NCBI GenBank assembly: GCA_028864955.1
Contig: JAGWLE010000035.1
Coordinates: forward strand, 1-6,889
Origin: Patescibacteria group bacterium
GTDB taxonomy: Bacteria > Patescibacteriota > Minisyncoccia > Phycocordibacterales > PALSA-1337
Direction of reading: 5' to 3'
Length of the DNA stretch: 6,889 nt
The notes beneath the pieces are model-generated. The model was given only the letters and a program-made list of their open reading frames with translations. It ran no database searches and was not told where the DNA came from. Below are positions 5,678-6,889 of the stretch, one piece after another. How positions within the stretch are numbered: the stretch's first letter is position 1; every line of letters begins with the position of its first letter. Made by a program: the position numbers and the translations under genes.

Positions 5678-6262
5678 TTAGGCTTTCTTGCCCGTGACGA
5701 CTTCGTCGATGATGCCGTACTTCTTTGCCTCATCCGCATCCATAAAGAAATCGCGGTCGACGTCCTTTTCGATGCGTGAGAGAGATTGACCGGTGTGCTT
5801 GGCAAGCATTTTATTGAGAGAGGCGCGCGTCTTCAGGATATGCTTGGCGCTGATCTCTATGTCCGAGGCCTGGCCCTCTGCCCCGCCGAGCGGCTGATGG
5901 ATCATGACTTCAGCATTTGGCAGTGCACGACGCTTACCCTTGGTGCCAGCTGACAAGATAAGCGCAGCACCTGAAGCGGCGATACCGACGCAGACTGTCG
6001 AAATGTCGTTCTTGATGTGCTGCATCGTGTCGATGATGGCCAGAGTCGATGTCACTGAACCGCCGGGAGAATTGATGTAAAGCGAGATCTCCTTCTTTGG
6101 ATCCTCTGACTGGAGGAACAAAAGTTGCGCGATGATCAGGTTGGCCACATTATCGTCTATCGGTCCGCCCAAGAATATGACGTTCTCTTTGAGGAGACGA
6201 GAATAAATGTCGTAGGCACGTTCGCCGAACGAAGACTTCTCTATGACTGTTGGAATAAGCAT
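5678..6262 (-). CDS. clpP: ATP-dependent Clp protease proteolytic subunit
   Basis: Serine peptidase that forms the barrel of the Clp protease and degrades proteins unfolded by ClpX or ClpA/C-type ATPases in the cytoplasm. The 194 residues cover the whole mature enzyme. The catalytic triad is complete: Ser97 in GIAASGAALILSAG, His122 in VMIHQPLGG, and Asp171 in DVDRDFF. The oxyanion region SPGGSV (65-70) and the handle segment GQASDIEISAKHILKTR (130-146) are typical. The N-terminus MLIPTVIEKSSFGERAYDIY starts without a propeptide, which supports ATG at 6262. It is the first gene of an operon with rsmE, four bases apart, and is transcribed from a promoter near 6309-6317. No ATPase partner gene is in the window. 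Gly98 in place of the frequent Met after the catalytic Ser is a tolerated variant. Confidence 0.97.
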   Translation of the reverse strand: MLIPTVIEKSSFGERAYDIYSRLLKENVIFLGGPIDDNVANLIIAQLLFLQSEDPKKEISLYINSPGGSVTSTLAIIDTMQHIKNDISTVCVGIAASGAALILSAGTKGKRRALPNAEVMIHQPLGGAEGQASDIEISAKHILKTRASLNKMLAKHTGQSLSRIEKDVDRDFFMDADEAKKYGIIDEVVTGKKA

Positions 6263-6308
6263 GGTAAGAATTGAAGATTAAAAAGTAAATATTAAATATT
6301 AGGTAAAC

Positions 6309-6317
6309 ACTATATCA
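6309..6317 (-). promoter_or_regulatory. Extended -10 promoter of the clpP-rsmE operon
   Basis: On the minus strand the sequence reads TGATATAGT: TG, one base, then TATAGT (6314-6309), 5 of 6 to consensus. Transcription would begin near 6302, giving an AT-rich leader of about 40 bases without a recognisable Shine-Dalgarno. There is no good -35 at the usual spacing, the same style as the promoters at 1547 and 2589. Confidence 0.5.
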
Positions 6318-6337
6318 CGCGAACATTCTGGTCGTTA

Positions 6338-6364
6338 TTGACATAATATATATTAAATTGTAAT
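6338..6364 (+). promoter_or_regulatory. Candidate plus-strand promoter before the ORF6N remnant
   Basis: A perfect TTGACA (6338-6343) is followed after 15 bases by TGTAAT (6359-6364), 5 of 6 to consensus; the alternative TAATGT at 17 bases is poorer. The short spacer and generally AT-rich surroundings lower confidence. If real it diverges from the clpP promoter and would transcribe the ORF6N remnant. Confidence 0.35.
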
Positions 6365-6383
6365 GTCTGGCAAGAGTTAACAC

Positions 6384-6809
6384 CTCCAATACGGCGTATC
6401 GACAAAGAATTTGAATAAGGCCGTTTCCCGAAATCGAAAAAGGTTCCCTACTGACTTTGCCTTTCGATTATCAAAGACTGAATATGGATCTTTGAGGTTC
6501 CAAATTGGAACCTCAAACACTGGTAAAGGTGGTCGTCGTTACGCACCACATGCCTTCACCGAACACGGTGTCGCTATGCTTTCTGCCGTTCTCAAAAGTC
6601 AGCGTGCGGTCGAAATGAGCCTCTACATCGTCCGTGCCTTCATCAAACTCCGTGAAATGCTCGCAACCCACAAGGATTTGGCAGCCAAAATGGCTGAACT
6701 CGAAAAGACGCAGCAAATTCATGGCGAACACCTCACGAAAGTGTTCCAGATACTGAAGCAGCTCCTCACAGAACCTACAACAAAGAAAGAACCAATCGGA
6801 TTCCGGTAA
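6384..6809 (+). pseudogene. ORF6N-domain protein, N-terminally truncated
   Basis: ORF6N proteins are phage- or mobile-element-associated proteins with a predicted DNA-binding N-terminal domain. The family match begins at LQYGVSTKNLNKAVSRNRKR and runs through RFPTDFAFRL, SLRFQIGTS, GGRRYAPHAFTEHGVAML, LYIVRAFIKLREMLATHKDL and a helical tail ending in PIGFR, so the C-terminus is intact. Family members normally carry about 30-35 more residues before the YGV segment, including a strand-forming start and a DLA motif. Here an in-frame TAA at 6378 cuts that off, and no ATG is available before the conserved part. A one-base shift would read ELTPP just before YGV, vaguely like the expected DLA-x-L, but upstream sequence soon degenerates. 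Translation from TTG at 6411 is conceivable but would lack the start of the domain. I judge it a remnant. It contains a 27-nt palindrome at 6491. Confidence 0.65.
6491..6517. repeat. Perfect 27-nt palindrome inside the ORF6N remnant
   Basis: The arms TTTGAGGTTCCAA (6491-6503) and TTGGAACCTCAAA (6505-6517) are exact reverse complements around a single central A. It lies wholly inside coding sequence, over the residues LRFQIGTS, and is not followed by a T-run. It could form a hairpin or cruciform or serve as a dimeric protein binding site; the function is unknown. Confidence 0.8.
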
Positions 6810-6845
6810 CCTTGCACCCATACACACATTTATTGTATATTACCG

Positions 6846-6889
6846 ATGTTACCAATATTTAAATTTGATACCGCTTTTTCCGACTCGCG
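6846..6889 (+). CDS. Possible start of a further gene, cut off by the window end
   Basis: An ATG at 6846 opens a frame reading MLPIFKFDTAFSDS to the window edge without a stop. Just upstream, TTGCAC (6812-6817) and TATATT (6836-6841, preceded by TG) are spaced 18 bases apart and resemble a promoter. They would put the transcription start at or just inside the ATG, implying a leaderless message or a later start. Fifteen codons are too few to identify a product or be sure this is a gene. Confidence 0.3.
   Translation, partial: MLPIFKFDTAFSDS

Noticed and set aside
5674..5805. Upstream extension of rsmE to 5805
   Set aside because: It overlaps clpP in another frame and adds 44 Arg/Ser-rich residues; MRLHRFY at 5673 is the normal family start.
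6286..6299. Tandem heptamer TAAATAT in the clpP leader as a CtsR-type operator
   Set aside because: CtsR sites use AGTCAAA-like heptads, which do not match; this is simple AT-rich sequence.
6381..6387. GGAGGTG on the minus strand as a ribosome binding site
   Set aside because: The only nearby start is a TTG opening a frame of a few codons.
1..6889. CRISPR array, tRNA or rRNA gene, insertion sequence ends
   Set aside because: I saw no regularly spaced repeats, no tRNA-like cloverleaf, no rRNA motifs and no transposase or paired terminal repeats.

Overview
The window looks like a piece of a bacterial chromosome with moderate GC (about half, by eye) and the standard stop codons: TAA, TAG and TGA all end genes here. 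The gene content suggests a member of the Candidate Phyla Radiation (Patescibacteria, Parcubacteria-like). It combines a K+-independent proton-pumping pyrophosphatase, a compact trigger factor, two anonymous Ser/Thr/Asn/Pro-rich envelope proteins and an ORF6N-domain remnant. Most genes also lack a visible Shine-Dalgarno sequence. This placement is inference; no rRNA or other phylogenetic marker is present.

Layout, left to right. (1) 1-1467 (+): the C-terminal two thirds of a membrane pyrophosphatase (hppA), closed by a 13-bp hairpin. (2) 1593-2579 (+): an exported, Gly-rich and then helical protein with a Pro/Ser/Thr tail, behind an extended -10 promoter. (3) 2627-3037 (+): a small single-pass membrane protein with its own near-ideal extended -10 element, closed by a hairpin. 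(4) 3193-4296 (+): trigger factor (tig) that appears to lack its FKBP-type peptidyl-prolyl isomerase domain and carries a His-rich linker in its place, closed by a hairpin. (5) 4407-4877 (+): a small protein resembling nucleoside 2-deoxyribosyltransferases, the only gene here with a clear Shine-Dalgarno, closed by a strong terminator shared with the converging operon. (6) 6262-4942 (-): a two-gene operon, clpP then rsmE, four bases apart. (7) 6384-6809 (+): an ORF6N-domain gene that has lost its N-terminus and contains a perfect 27-nt palindrome. (8) 6846 to the end (+): possibly the first codons of a further gene.

Functionally the middle is a protein-homeostasis and ribosome neighbourhood: the ribosome-bound chaperone, the ClpP protease and a 16S rRNA methyltransferase. 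tig and clpP are close, as in many bacteria, but converge instead of sharing an operon, and clpX is not in the window.

I found no CRISPR array, RNA gene, insertion sequence or recognisable defence or biosynthetic system, and I do not claim a new system. The observations most worth checking are the domain-deleted trigger factor, a bipartite promoter-like module shared by tig and the downstream gene, and the palindrome inside the ORF6N remnant.
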